From assembly GCA_947647615.1 (NCBI GenBank), contig CANSKS010000032.1:1-33351 (forward strand): a DNA stretch of 33,351 nucleotides, in the 5' to 3' direction. The stretch comes from an uncultured Neglectibacter sp. GTDB lineage: Bacteria > Bacillota > Clostridia > Oscillospirales > Acutalibacteraceae. Numbering within the stretch: the first letter of the stretch is position 1; every line of letters begins with the position of its first letter. A program made the position numbers and the translations under genes. Of this stretch, positions 24,697 to 32,194 are shown in pieces. The notes beneath the pieces are model-generated. The model was not told the DNA's origin. It saw nothing but the letters and a program-made list of their open reading frames with translations, and searched no databases.

Positions 24697-26532
24697 TTAC
24701 GGGCCGGTGAAAGCCTCTTCGGTAGATTCGCTTTCGAATTGTTTGTGGTAAAGGTCGGCGTAATAGCCGTTTTGAGCCATCAGGCTTTCATGGGAGCCCT
24801 GCTCGATAATCTTTCCGCCCCGCACCACGAGGATCAGGTCGGCCTTGCGAATGGTGGAAAGCCGATGGGCGATGAGGAAGGAGGTACGACCGGTGAGCAG
24901 GGTGGAAATGGCGTTTTGGATGAGTTCCTCGGTTTTGGTATCGATAGAGGAGGTGGCTTCGTCCAGCACGAAGATGCGGGGGTCCGCCAATACGGCGCGG
25001 GCAAAAGAAACGAGCTGCTTTTCCCCAGTGGAAAGCTGGCCGCCGCCCTCTCCTACATCGCTGTCGTAGCCGTGTTCCATGCGCATAATAAAGTCGTGGG
25101 CGTTTACCATCTTCGCCGCCTCCACAACTTCCTCGTCGGTGGCGGAAAGCCGGCCGTAGCGGATGTTTTCCTTCACAGAGCCGGAAAACAGGTGGGGCGT
25201 TTGCAGCACATAGCCAATGCTGCTGTGCAGCCACAGCATGCTGCGTTCCCGGTAGTCCTTCCCATCGATCAAAATTCTGCCCTCGGTGGGCTCGAAAAAG
25301 CGGCAGGCCAGGTTTACCAAGGTGGATTTTCCCGCTCCGGTTTCCCCTACGATGGCCACAGTAGTGCCGGCAGGCACATCCAGGCTAAAGTGTTCCAGCA
25401 CGTTTTCGTTGCCGTCGGGATAACGGAAGGTGATATCGTCAAAGGTGATGTGGCCGGTGATAGGCTCCCAGTTTTCCCGCTTGGGTTCGAAGGAGGTGCC
25501 GTATTTTTCCACCACGGCAGGAGTGTCCTGAATTTGGGGCTCCAGCTCCATCAAGGCGGAGACCCGTTCAATATTGGCCTGGGTAGAAATGAAGTTGGAG
25601 ATAGTTCTGGCCAGGTTCTGTACAGGGTCTGCGATAATCAGGGCGTAGTTGATGAAGATAGTCAGTTCGCCAATTCCAATGGTTTCCCCAAGCACCATGT
25701 TCCCCCCGCCGGTGATTACGAAGGCCACTGCCAGGGCGGTAAGGAACCCAATGATGGGGACATAAACGGCGTTTAACAGTACGCCGCGGATGGTGGTATG
25801 CCTCATGTTGCTGGTGACCTCCCGAAAGGCCTCTGTGTTTTTCTCTTCGATCACCAGTGTTTTGGAGGTTTTCGCACCGGAGATCCCCTCGTTATAGTGG
25901 CGGGTAATCTCCGCGTTGATCTTCCGGACCTTCCGGTTAATGTTCAAAATTCTCTTTTGGAAATAAAAGGTCAAAAAGGCAATGGGCGGCACTACCACAA
26001 TGACCAAAAGCGCCAGCTTCCAGTTGATAGCAAGCATGACAGCAATGCAGCCGACGATATAGGCAAGGCTCCAAAAAATGTCTACCAAGCTCCAGGCGAA
26101 AACTCCGCCAATGCGGTTGGTATCGCTCATCACCCGGGCCATAATCACGCCCACGGGGGTGGTGTTGTAGTAAGAGAAGCTCAAGGTTTGCAAGTGGGTA
26201 AAGAGCTTCTTTTTCAAATCTCGTCCCAAATACATTTCCACTTTCAAAGCGGTTCGGGCAAACAAGGCGGTTCCTGCCATTTGAAGCAGTACCAGGGCAA
26301 AATAGAAAAGGCTGAACCCCACAAGACCCTGGGAAGAACGGGGCGTGACAAAATGATCCACTGCATAGCCTGTCAGCATGGGATAGGCGATATCAATGGC
26401 TGCGCCTGCCAACATAAGGGTCACAATAAAGATCATCATTTTGGAGTAGGGTTTCAAAAAAGGAAGCAGCTTTGCCCAAACTTTTAAGGGGGAACCGGCC
26501 TGCTTTTTTATTTCTTGTGATGTTGTATCCAT
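24697..26532 (-). CDS. ABC exporter subunit with canonical Walker B glutamate (TM288/YheH-like)
   Basis: This 611-residue half-transporter has a six-helix membrane domain (about 25-320) fused to an ATPase domain (about 360-600). ATPase motifs: Walker A GETGAGKST (396-404), Q-loop Gln444, an atypical signature LSTGEKQ (500-506, normally LSGGQ), Walker B IFVLDE with Glu525, and the H-loop His556. It pairs with the adjacent gene 36 bases upstream to form a heterodimeric exporter of drugs or lipids. Its odd signature faces the partner's odd Walker B, as expected of a degenerate site. ATG 26532 is the only start candidate nearby, though AAAAGGAG is about 16 bases away, an unusually long spacing. 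Confidence 0.95.
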   Translation of the reverse strand: MDTTSQEIKKQAGSPLKVWAKLLPFLKPYSKMMIFIVTLMLAGAAIDIAYPMLTGYAVDHFVTPRSSQGLVGFSLFYFALVLLQMAGTALFARTALKVEMYLGRDLKKKLFTHLQTLSFSYYNTTPVGVIMARVMSDTNRIGGVFAWSLVDIFWSLAYIVGCIAVMLAINWKLALLVIVVVPPIAFLTFYFQKRILNINRKVRKINAEITRHYNEGISGAKTSKTLVIEEKNTEAFREVTSNMRHTTIRGVLLNAVYVPIIGFLTALAVAFVITGGGNMVLGETIGIGELTIFINYALIIADPVQNLARTISNFISTQANIERVSALMELEPQIQDTPAVVEKYGTSFEPKRENWEPITGHITFDDITFRYPDGNENVLEHFSLDVPAGTTVAIVGETGAGKSTLVNLACRFFEPTEGRILIDGKDYRERSMLWLHSSIGYVLQTPHLFSGSVKENIRYGRLSATDEEVVEAAKMVNAHDFIMRMEHGYDSDVGEGGGQLSTGEKQLVSFARAVLADPRIFVLDEATSSIDTKTEELIQNAISTLLTGRTSFLIAHRLSTIRKADLILVVRGGKIIEQGSHESLMAQNGYYADLYHKQFESESTEEAFTGP

Positions 26533-26568
26533 ATCTTTATAAAATAATCTCCTTTTGAGAAATAAGGC

Positions 26569-28377
26569 TTAGTTGACGGCCCGTTGGGCATCAAAGATCC
26601 GTTTATAAATGCCATCCTGTTGGGAAAGCTCCTCATGGGACCCCATCTGCACCACTTTGCCCTTGTCTAAAACGATAATTTGGTCTGCGTTCATGAGGGT
26701 GGTGATTCGGTGGGCGATGAGGACGGTGGTACCGCGCACGTTTTCCCGGATAGATCGGCGGATCTTGGCATCGGTCTCCATGTCTACTGCGGAGAGGGAA
26801 TCGTCAAAAACTTTGATGGGCGTGTCCTGCATCAACATTCGGGCAATGGCCACCCGCTGCTTTTGCCCGCCGGAAATGGTGACACCTCGTTCGCCGATAG
26901 GAGTATCGTAGCCCATGGCAAAATTTTCAATGGCATCGTCAATCACGGCCAGCTTGGCGTAATGGCGCACCGTTTCCTCGTCGTGGCGGGAAGAGCCGTC
27001 GGAAATACTTTCCCGGAAGGTCTTGGAAAACAGGAAGGGCTCCTGCAAAACAATGCCGATGTTTTTACGAAGGTGCTTCAGGGAGATCCTGCGGATGTCC
27101 ACGCCGCCGATGGTGATGGACCCCTGGCCCTCCGGCAGCTCGTAAAGCCTGTCCAACAGATAAACCAAGGTAGATTTTCCGCTGCCGGTGGCACCTAAAA
27201 CACCGAAGGTAGTACCGGCCTTTATGGTAAAGGACACGTCGCTCAATACCTCATTGGAATCGAGATAACCAAAGTTCACATGGCTAAAAACAATATCCTT
27301 ATCCATCGGAGGCTCCACGGGCTCGGTGCAGTCCTGCTCCTCCTGAGCGTCTAAAATATCGAAAAGCCGAGTGGAGCTAATGGAGGTCTTGCTCAGTTCC
27401 GCCAAAAGCCTTCCCAAATTCCGGGCAGGCCACACCAGCATGGAGTTGTAGGCGGTGAAGGCCAGGAATTCGCCTGCTGTCAAGGCCCCGTGTTCTACAA
27501 AGAAAACACCTGCTATAATGATGACCAGTACCTGGAACCCGGCGAGAAAATCGCCCAGGCCCCAGTTGAGGCCCATCACCTTGCCAAGGCGGACCCAATA
27601 GTTGGTAAACTCTTCATTTTTCCGGTTGAACCGGTCAATTTCAAAGGACTCTCGGCCAAAAGCCCGTACCACCCGGACACCGGTAAGATTTTCCTGTACC
27701 AGGGCAGTGAGCTCCCCTTCGGTTTCGTCGGCGATTTGGAATTTTTTCCCGGTAATGACAAAAAATATCAGGGAGGAGATGATAAGCACCGGCAAAAAAG
27801 CGGTGACGATTAGAGAAAGCTCTATGTTCATAGAAAACATCAATACCAAAGACACCACCAATAGAAGCACAGTGCGCAGCACTTCCATCAGTTGATCGCT
27901 GACAAAGTTGCGAATAAGGTCCACGTCCATGGTGCAGCGCTGAATGATGTCACCGGTCTGGTGAGAGTTGTGCCAGGCATAGGGCAAATGCTGAATGTGG
28001 TCGAAAAGGGTATCCCGGATGCGGGCTACCGTACCTTCGCAGGCCCGTGCCAGGTTCATGCGGGAAGCATAACTGGAAAGGCCCGAAAGAATGGCGAAAA
28101 GCAGCGAGATCAGGGCGCAAATGGCAATATGAGCGCGCAGCGCTTCCCGACCGCCTATGGCCTCGATCCACTGAACCAGAAAACCGGGCAGCTGAAAGGG
28201 GTTATCGTTGATGACAGAATCTACCGTGACCCGAATCACCTGGGGCGTCATGTAGTTTGCTACCACAGATACGATCACCGCCAGGAAGGCGATCAAAAAT
28301 TGAAAGCGAAACCCCTTCGTGAAGGAATAGAACCGCAGGATATTGGAGTTTTTTTCTTTTGTCTGTTTTTGCTTCAT
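26569..28377 (-). CDS. ABC exporter subunit with degenerate Walker B (TM287/YheI-like)
   Basis: This 602-residue half-transporter has membrane helices at about 25-325 and an ATPase domain at about 360-595. Motifs are Walker A GATGSGKST (395-403), the Q-loop in IVLQEPFLF, a consensus signature ISGGQKQ (501-507) and His556. The Walker B ends FDDS, so the catalytic glutamate is replaced by Asp526. This is the hallmark of the non-catalytic site of heterodimeric exporters such as TM287/288 or LmrCD. ATG 28377 follows GAGGAAAGGAT. It is the first gene of the pair and is preceded by a long structured leader with a strong terminator. Substrate unknown; multidrug export is the usual annotation. Confidence 0.95.
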   Translation of the reverse strand: MKQKQTKEKNSNILRFYSFTKGFRFQFLIAFLAVIVSVVANYMTPQVIRVTVDSVINDNPFQLPGFLVQWIEAIGGREALRAHIAICALISLLFAILSGLSSYASRMNLARACEGTVARIRDTLFDHIQHLPYAWHNSHQTGDIIQRCTMDVDLIRNFVSDQLMEVLRTVLLLVVSLVLMFSMNIELSLIVTAFLPVLIISSLIFFVITGKKFQIADETEGELTALVQENLTGVRVVRAFGRESFEIDRFNRKNEEFTNYWVRLGKVMGLNWGLGDFLAGFQVLVIIIAGVFFVEHGALTAGEFLAFTAYNSMLVWPARNLGRLLAELSKTSISSTRLFDILDAQEEQDCTEPVEPPMDKDIVFSHVNFGYLDSNEVLSDVSFTIKAGTTFGVLGATGSGKSTLVYLLDRLYELPEGQGSITIGGVDIRRISLKHLRKNIGIVLQEPFLFSKTFRESISDGSSRHDEETVRHYAKLAVIDDAIENFAMGYDTPIGERGVTISGGQKQRVAIARMLMQDTPIKVFDDSLSAVDMETDAKIRRSIRENVRGTTVLIAHRITTLMNADQIIVLDKGKVVQMGSHEELSQQDGIYKRIFDAQRAVN

Positions 28378-28417
28378 AAACTATCCTTTCCTCAAAGAGC
28401 CGGAAGGCTTTTAGAAA

Positions 28418-28469
28418 CTGAAAAAAGGGGCGGCAGCCTCTTTGCCTGGAAAGAGGCTGCCGCCCCTTT
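28418..28469 (-). terminator. Strong leader terminator upstream of the ABC genes
   Basis: A perfect 20-bp inverted repeat (28424-28443 with 28450-28469) closes a 6-base loop. On the minus strand it runs into TTTTTTCAG. It stands 41 bases before the first ABC gene and downstream of that gene's promoter, so it should block expression unless bypassed. Confidence 0.85.
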
Positions 28470-28510
28470 CCAAAACATTTTTCCCAGTTTTAAGAACTGC
28501 CTTACGGCAT

Positions 28511-28541
28511 AAAAAACAAGGGGCAATGCAAAAGCATTCCC
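28511..28541 (-). terminator. First leader terminator (short RNA end)
   Basis: On the minus strand GGGAATGC pairs with GCATT(G)CCC around a TTTT loop, with one bulged G, followed by CTTGTTTTTT. Stopping here would give an RNA of about 85 bases. Confidence 0.55.
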
Positions 28542-28601
28542 TAGGGACCCGGCACACGTTCACGGCTGTGTACCGGAATTTGGAGTAACGACGGTATTGC
28601 C

Positions 28602-28630
28602 ACTCTATCATGGAGAAAGGGAAAAGTCAA
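28602..28630 (-). promoter_or_regulatory. Promoter of the ABC exporter leader
   Basis: On the minus strand TTGACT (complement of 28625-28630) is followed 17 bases later by TAGAGT (complement of 28602-28607), with a TGA extended -10. It lies back to back with the hemolysin III promoter. Confidence 0.6.
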
Positions 28631-28680
28631 CAGATAATTCCCAAAAAACGAAAAATTTTTTTGGAGAAAAAGAAAAGCGG

Positions 28681-28708
28681 TTGCATTTTCAAAAATATTT
28701 GCTATAAT
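28681..28708 (+). promoter_or_regulatory. Promoter of the hemolysin III-type gene
   Basis: TTGCAT (28681-28686) and a perfect TATAAT (28703-28708) are 16 bases apart. An 8-base palindrome AACTAGTT (28718-28725) sits just after the expected start and could be an operator; that is a guess. Confidence 0.65.
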
Positions 28709-28770
28709 AAAGCTAATAACTAGTTTTAAAAACCATATAACATAGATTTATATTCAAGGAGATGCTTGCC

Positions 28771-29490
28771 ATGACGGATGCCGTAAAACAAAACCAACAG
28801 CCAGGAAAAGAGGGAGGCAACTCCAAAAAAGCGATCCGGGAAGAAAAACGAAAAGTTCTGGGGCTCCCGAAATATACGCTGGGAGAAGAGATTTTTTCTT
28901 CTGTGTCCCATGGAATATCGGCGGCCTTTGCCGTGGCGGCTCTGGTTTTGCTGCTGGTGTTCGGGGAAAAGACGGGGATGAAAATGACGGCCGCCTCTAT
29001 TTATGGAGCTACCATGATCTTGTTATATACCGTTTCCACCATTTACCATGGACTGGGGCTTAACAAGGCTAAGGTGGTGTTCCGATCGTTGGACCACTGC
29101 ACCATTTTTTTGCTGATCGCCGGGACCTATACGCCCATCACCCTGGTATGCCTGGGCGGCGCTCGGGGCTGGGTAATGTTCGGCGTTGTGTGGGGCGCCG
29201 CGGTGCTGGGGGTAGTGCTGAACGCTGTCAGCGTGGAACGGTTCCGGAAGTTTTCTATGGTATGTTACCTGGCCATGGGCTGGGTGGTGGTGTTTGCCAT
29301 GAAGCAGTTTTACCACAGCGTCAGCCCGTTGGGATTCTGGTGCCTGTTGGCCGGAGGGATCTGCTATACGGCGGGAGCCGTGCTTTATGGGGTGGGGAAG
29401 AGGATCCCTTACATCCATTCGGTTTTCCACCTGTTTACCTTGGCAGGCAGCGTTTTGCACACGATTTGCGTTTACCAAGTGATCAAATAG
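28771..29490 (+). CDS. Hemolysin III family membrane protein (PAQR/TrhA type)
   Basis: This 239-residue membrane protein has a charged N-terminal tail of about 35 residues and then seven hydrophobic segments. The family's conserved polar positions are visible: EEIFSSVSHG at the start of helix 1, STIYHGL, LDHCTIFLLIAGTYTP, and paired histidines near the C-terminus (HSVFHLFTLAGSVLH). These Ser/His/Asp residues probably form a metal-dependent hydrolase-like site, as in PAQR receptors; the bacterial role is linked to membrane lipid homeostasis. ATG 28771 has AAGGAG nine bases upstream; an in-frame ATG at 28762 directly abuts that site. Confidence 0.93.
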   Translation: MTDAVKQNQQPGKEGGNSKKAIREEKRKVLGLPKYTLGEEIFSSVSHGISAAFAVAALVLLLVFGEKTGMKMTAASIYGATMILLYTVSTIYHGLGLNKAKVVFRSLDHCTIFLLIAGTYTPITLVCLGGARGWVMFGVVWGAAVLGVVLNAVSVERFRKFSMVCYLAMGWVVVFAMKQFYHSVSPLGFWCLLAGGICYTAGAVLYGVGKRIPYIHSVFHLFTLAGSVLHTICVYQVIK

Positions 29491-29553
29491 CAGGGAACCG
29501 GTCCTCTTTATTACGGGCCGGGGGGGATTTTTCAAAAAGAAAAGCATAAAAAT

Positions 29554-29596
29554 ACCGTCTCCGGACTATAGATGCAGTGGGACGGTGTTTTATTTT
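29554..29596 (+). terminator. Possible terminator after the hemolysin III-type gene
   Basis: ACCGTC (29554-29559) pairs with GACGGT (29581-29586), and CC/GG pairing extends it past a bulge. GTTTTATTTT follows. The loop is long (about 16 bases), so strength is doubtful. The hairpin includes the GGACGG that may serve the next gene for ribosome binding. Confidence 0.45.
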
Positions 29597-30494
29597 GAAA
29601 AACAAACAAAAACGGGGCTTTTTTGTACTCTTTAAAGTCAACCTTAAAATATTGGCCGCGGCAATGGCGATAGCGCTGGGAACAGCGGCATTTTTTACGG
29701 TTTCCGCCCTGGAACGGGAAGAAGGGGTGGAAGTTCCGGTTGTGATGTACCATTCGGTTTTGAAGGATGAAAAATACCACGGGAAATATGTCATTTCTCC
29801 TGCGGAATTTGAAAACGACCTGCAATATCTGGAAGCCCACGGGTACACTACCATCCTGATTCAAGACCTGATCAATTACACCAAGGGCGGTGAACTTCCG
29901 GAAAAACCGGTACTGCTCACCTTTGACGACGGATATTACAACAATTACCTTTACGCTTTTGAGCTGGCGAAACAGTACCAATGCAAATTTGTGATTTCCC
30001 CCATCGTGTATTATACAGACCAATACAGCGAAAGCCAGGAAAAGGAAAGTGCCTATTACTCCCACGCCACTTGGCAGGAGCTGAAGGAAATGGTAGATTC
30101 CGGTTTGGTAGAGGTCCAGAACCACAGCTATAACCTGCACCAGGGCCAGGGGAGCACCCTGGGTGTCAAGCAGCTGCCCGGGGAAGGGGCGGCCCAATAT
30201 GAGAAACGGCTTTCTGAGGATTTGTCCACCGCTCAGCGAAAAATAGAAGAAAACCTGGGGATGCGGCCCACTGCCATGGTCTACCCCTTTGGAGCGGTGA
30301 GTGAAAGCACCCCGGAGATTGTGAAGCGGCTGGGATTTTCCGTCAGCTTATCCTGTGAGGAAAAGATTAGCCGGGTGACGCGGGACCCGAATTCCCTTTA
30401 CGGCCTGGGGCGGTTTTTGCGGGTTTCCGGCGGGACATCCACGGACTTTTTTCAAAACCGTGTAAAGCTCCCGGCAGAAGGCGGCCGGAAATGA
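29595..30494 (+). CDS. Polysaccharide deacetylase family protein (CE4, membrane-anchored)
   Basis: The protein removes N- or O-acetyl groups from a polymer, probably peptidoglycan or another envelope glycan. An uncleaved N-terminal anchor or signal spans about 9-36. The NodB domain follows: MYHSV (51-55), TFDDGY with Asp111 as predicted base and Asp112 as metal ligand, and the metal histidines His177 and His182 in NHSYNLH. The VYPFGAVSE segment is the family's later conserved motif. The start is unsure: TTG 29595 is preceded by weak GGACGG, and GTG 29577 has no visible site. The stop overlaps the symporter start (ATGA, 30491-30494). Confidence 0.87.
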   Translation: MKNKQKRGFFVLFKVNLKILAAAMAIALGTAAFFTVSALEREEGVEVPVVMYHSVLKDEKYHGKYVISPAEFENDLQYLEAHGYTTILIQDLINYTKGGELPEKPVLLTFDDGYYNNYLYAFELAKQYQCKFVISPIVYYTDQYSESQEKESAYYSHATWQELKEMVDSGLVEVQNHSYNLHQGQGSTLGVKQLPGEGAAQYEKRLSEDLSTAQRKIEENLGMRPTAMVYPFGAVSESTPEIVKRLGFSVSLSCEEKISRVTRDPNSLYGLGRFLRVSGGTSTDFFQNRVKLPAEGGRK

Positions 30495-31786
30495 GGCTGG
30501 TAGAAAGGGTCAGCAGTCTTTTGTGGGGATGGCATGTGCTGGCGCTGATTCTGGCGGCAGGGCTCTGGTTCTCCTTTTCTACAGGTTTTTTTCAAATTCG
30601 TCGTTTCTTTACCTGGATGAAGCTTTCCCTGGGGGAAGAGAAAAAGAAAACGGGCGGCGTTTCCAAGTTTCAGGCGCTTTCCGCGGCACTGGCAGGATCC
30701 ATCGGCACGGGGAATATTGTAGGGGTGGCGGCTGCCATTACGGCCGGAGGGCCTGGGGCATTGTTCTGGATGTGGGCTTCCGCCCTGTTGGGTATGATGA
30801 CAGTATTCGCGGAAAACCTGCTGGCCGCCAAGTTCCAAAACGCTCCCGGTGCTTTGGGCTATATTGAAAAGGCAGGGCGATTTGGAAAAAAGCTGGCGGC
30901 GGTGTATGCAGCAGGCTGTTTTTTATCTTCCTTGGGCATGGGGAACATGGCGCAGACCAACGCGGCAGCGGCAGCCCTGGAGGAATTCGGCATCCCGGCG
31001 GTGGGCAGCGCCTTGGGCCTGGCAGTACTTTTGTTTTTGGTGGCCAGAGGTGGTATTGGCTTTGCGGTGAAGATCACGGAAAAGCTGGTGCCTGCCATGA
31101 CCATATTGTTTTTTGGCGCTTCCCTGGCAGTACTTTGGCATTTCCGGGAGAACCTTCCTGGGGCCTTCCGGCAGATTATGGAAGGGGCTTTTTCCTGGAA
31201 AGCGGGGGCCTCCGGAACGGCCGCCATGATTTTGGCCATGAAAACGGGAGTATCCCGAGGGGTGTTCACCAACGAAGCAGGCTTGGGAAGTGCCACCTTC
31301 GCCTATGGAGAAGTGCGGGGGAAAAGCCCGGCGGAACTGGGCTGCATGGGGATTTTTCAGGTATTTGTGGATACCATCGTCATGTGTACGGTGACGGGGC
31401 TTTGCATCCTCTGCAGCCGGGCGCCCGGCTTGGAGGGGGCGCAGCTCACCTTTTTTGCCTATGAAAGCGCTTTGGGGGAATGGGGCGGCAGGGCGGTGTC
31501 CCTGTGTACGGCCCTGTTCGCCCTGGCCACTCCCCTGGCCTGGTGTTGTTACGGCCGGGAGGCACTTTTTTACCTGACAAAGGGAAAGGGGAAAACCTGT
31601 TACGCCCTCTTGTACGCGGCGGCAGCGGCGCTGGGCTGCCTGCTGCCCCTGAACCTGGTATTTTTGGTTGGGGATGCTTTTAATGGTCTAATGGCCATAC
31701 CCAATGTGGTTTCCCTATTCTATTTTTCCAAAGAGATTAAAAATTTTGAAAAAGATCGATCATATTTTTACAAAATTTCAAAATAG
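30491..31786 (+). CDS. Sodium:alanine/glycine symporter (AGCS family)
   Basis: This 431-residue transporter takes up alanine or glycine with sodium ions. It has about 10-11 hydrophobic segments and the AGCS signature regions GTGNIVGVA (72-80) and TNEAGLGSA (260-268). It is slightly shorter than typical members, mainly at the N-terminus, which begins close to the first helix. ATG 30491 overlaps the stop of the deacetylase gene by four bases, so translation of the two is likely coupled. Whether D-alanine, L-alanine or glycine is moved cannot be told. No terminator hairpin is clear after the stop. Confidence 0.93.
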   Translation: MRLVERVSSLLWGWHVLALILAAGLWFSFSTGFFQIRRFFTWMKLSLGEEKKKTGGVSKFQALSAALAGSIGTGNIVGVAAAITAGGPGALFWMWASALLGMMTVFAENLLAAKFQNAPGALGYIEKAGRFGKKLAAVYAAGCFLSSLGMGNMAQTNAAAAALEEFGIPAVGSALGLAVLLFLVARGGIGFAVKITEKLVPAMTILFFGASLAVLWHFRENLPGAFRQIMEGAFSWKAGASGTAAMILAMKTGVSRGVFTNEAGLGSATFAYGEVRGKSPAELGCMGIFQVFVDTIVMCTVTGLCILCSRAPGLEGAQLTFFAYESALGEWGGRAVSLCTALFALATPLAWCCYGREALFYLTKGKGKTCYALLYAAAAALGCLLPLNLVFLVGDAFNGLMAIPNVVSLFYFSKEIKNFEKDRSYFYKISK

Positions 31787-31788
31787 GG

Positions 31789-31817
31789 TGGCATTTTTTC
31801 GGGTTTAATGGTACAAT
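31789..31817 (+). promoter_or_regulatory. Promoter of the c-di-AMP receptor-holB operon
   Basis: TACAAT (31812-31817) has a TGG extended -10. The -35 position (TGGCAT, 31789-31794) is poor at 17-base spacing. Confidence 0.5.
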
Positions 31818-31870
31818 AAGCTTACGGAATCTTTCGGCCAATCAGTGCCGGGAAAGGCGTGGTGTACAAC

Positions 31871-32194
31871 ATGAAACTTATTCTTGCGATCGTCAGTAAC
31901 GATGACAGCGGTGCGGTATCTTCCGCGTTGACCCGAGAAGGCTATTCAGTGACGAAACTTGCCACAACAGGCGGGTTTTTGATGGCAGGCAACACAACCT
32001 TCATTTCTGGTGTAGATGACGAGAAAGTAGATGACGTTATCAGCATCATCTCCAAATACAGCAGCCGGAGGAGCCAGATTGTCCCAAGCACTTCTACCAT
32101 GGACGTGGGGATGTATTCTTCTTTCCCAGTGGAAGTAACGGTGGGCGGCTCTACGATCTTTGTGCTGAATGTAGATAGGTTCGAAAAGGTATAA
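31871..32194 (+). CDS. darA: Cyclic di-AMP receptor, PII-like (DarA/PstA/YaaQ)
   Basis: This is a 107-residue PII-like trimeric signal protein that binds c-di-AMP, a second messenger for potassium, osmotic and wall balance. The ligand-binding motifs ATTGGFLMAGNTT (31-43) and the preceding KLILAIVSNDD strand are intact, and the length is typical. ATG 31871 is chosen; GGAAAGG lies 13 bases upstream, and an in-frame GTG at 31859 is too close to that site. The stop shares one base with the holB start (TAATG). DarA next to holB is a common Firmicutes arrangement. Confidence 0.94.
   Translation: MKLILAIVSNDDSGAVSSALTREGYSVTKLATTGGFLMAGNTTFISGVDDEKVDDVISIISKYSSRRSQIVPSTSTMDVGMYSSFPVEVTVGGSTIFVLNVDRFEKV

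Larger units (their letters stand above)
28378..28600 (-). ncRNA. Structured 5' leader RNA of the ABC exporter operon, candidate cis-regulator
   Basis: This stretch has no gene. Minus-strand transcription from the promoter at 28602-28630 gives a leader of about 218 bases. In order it holds a 9-bp hairpin pairing CCGGTACAC with GTGTGCCGG around a 10-base loop (28549-28576), and an 8-bp hairpin GGGAATGC/GCATT-G-CCC with TTTT loop, then CTTGTTTTTT (28511-28541). Next come two overlapping hairpins that exclude each other (TGCC-GTAA-GGCA at 28498-28509 and CAGTT/AACTG at 28485-28499), and a 20-bp terminator. The 5' GGCAAT (28595-28600) can pair with ATTGCC of the second hairpin, a possible antiterminator. 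A pair in the first hairpin is G-U only in minus-strand RNA. It resembles no riboswitch class I can recall. Confidence 0.55.

Noticed and set aside
24610..25776. Long plus-strand open frame of 388 codons
   Set aside because: It spans a terminator and runs antisense to the ABC ATPase gene, whose motifs are complete. It is a shadow frame.
28411..28611. 66-codon open frame through the ABC leader, considered as a leader peptide
   Set aside because: Its ATG overlaps the -10 box and has no ribosome binding site. Open length in this stretch is not improbable by chance. It stays possible only if the promoter call is wrong.
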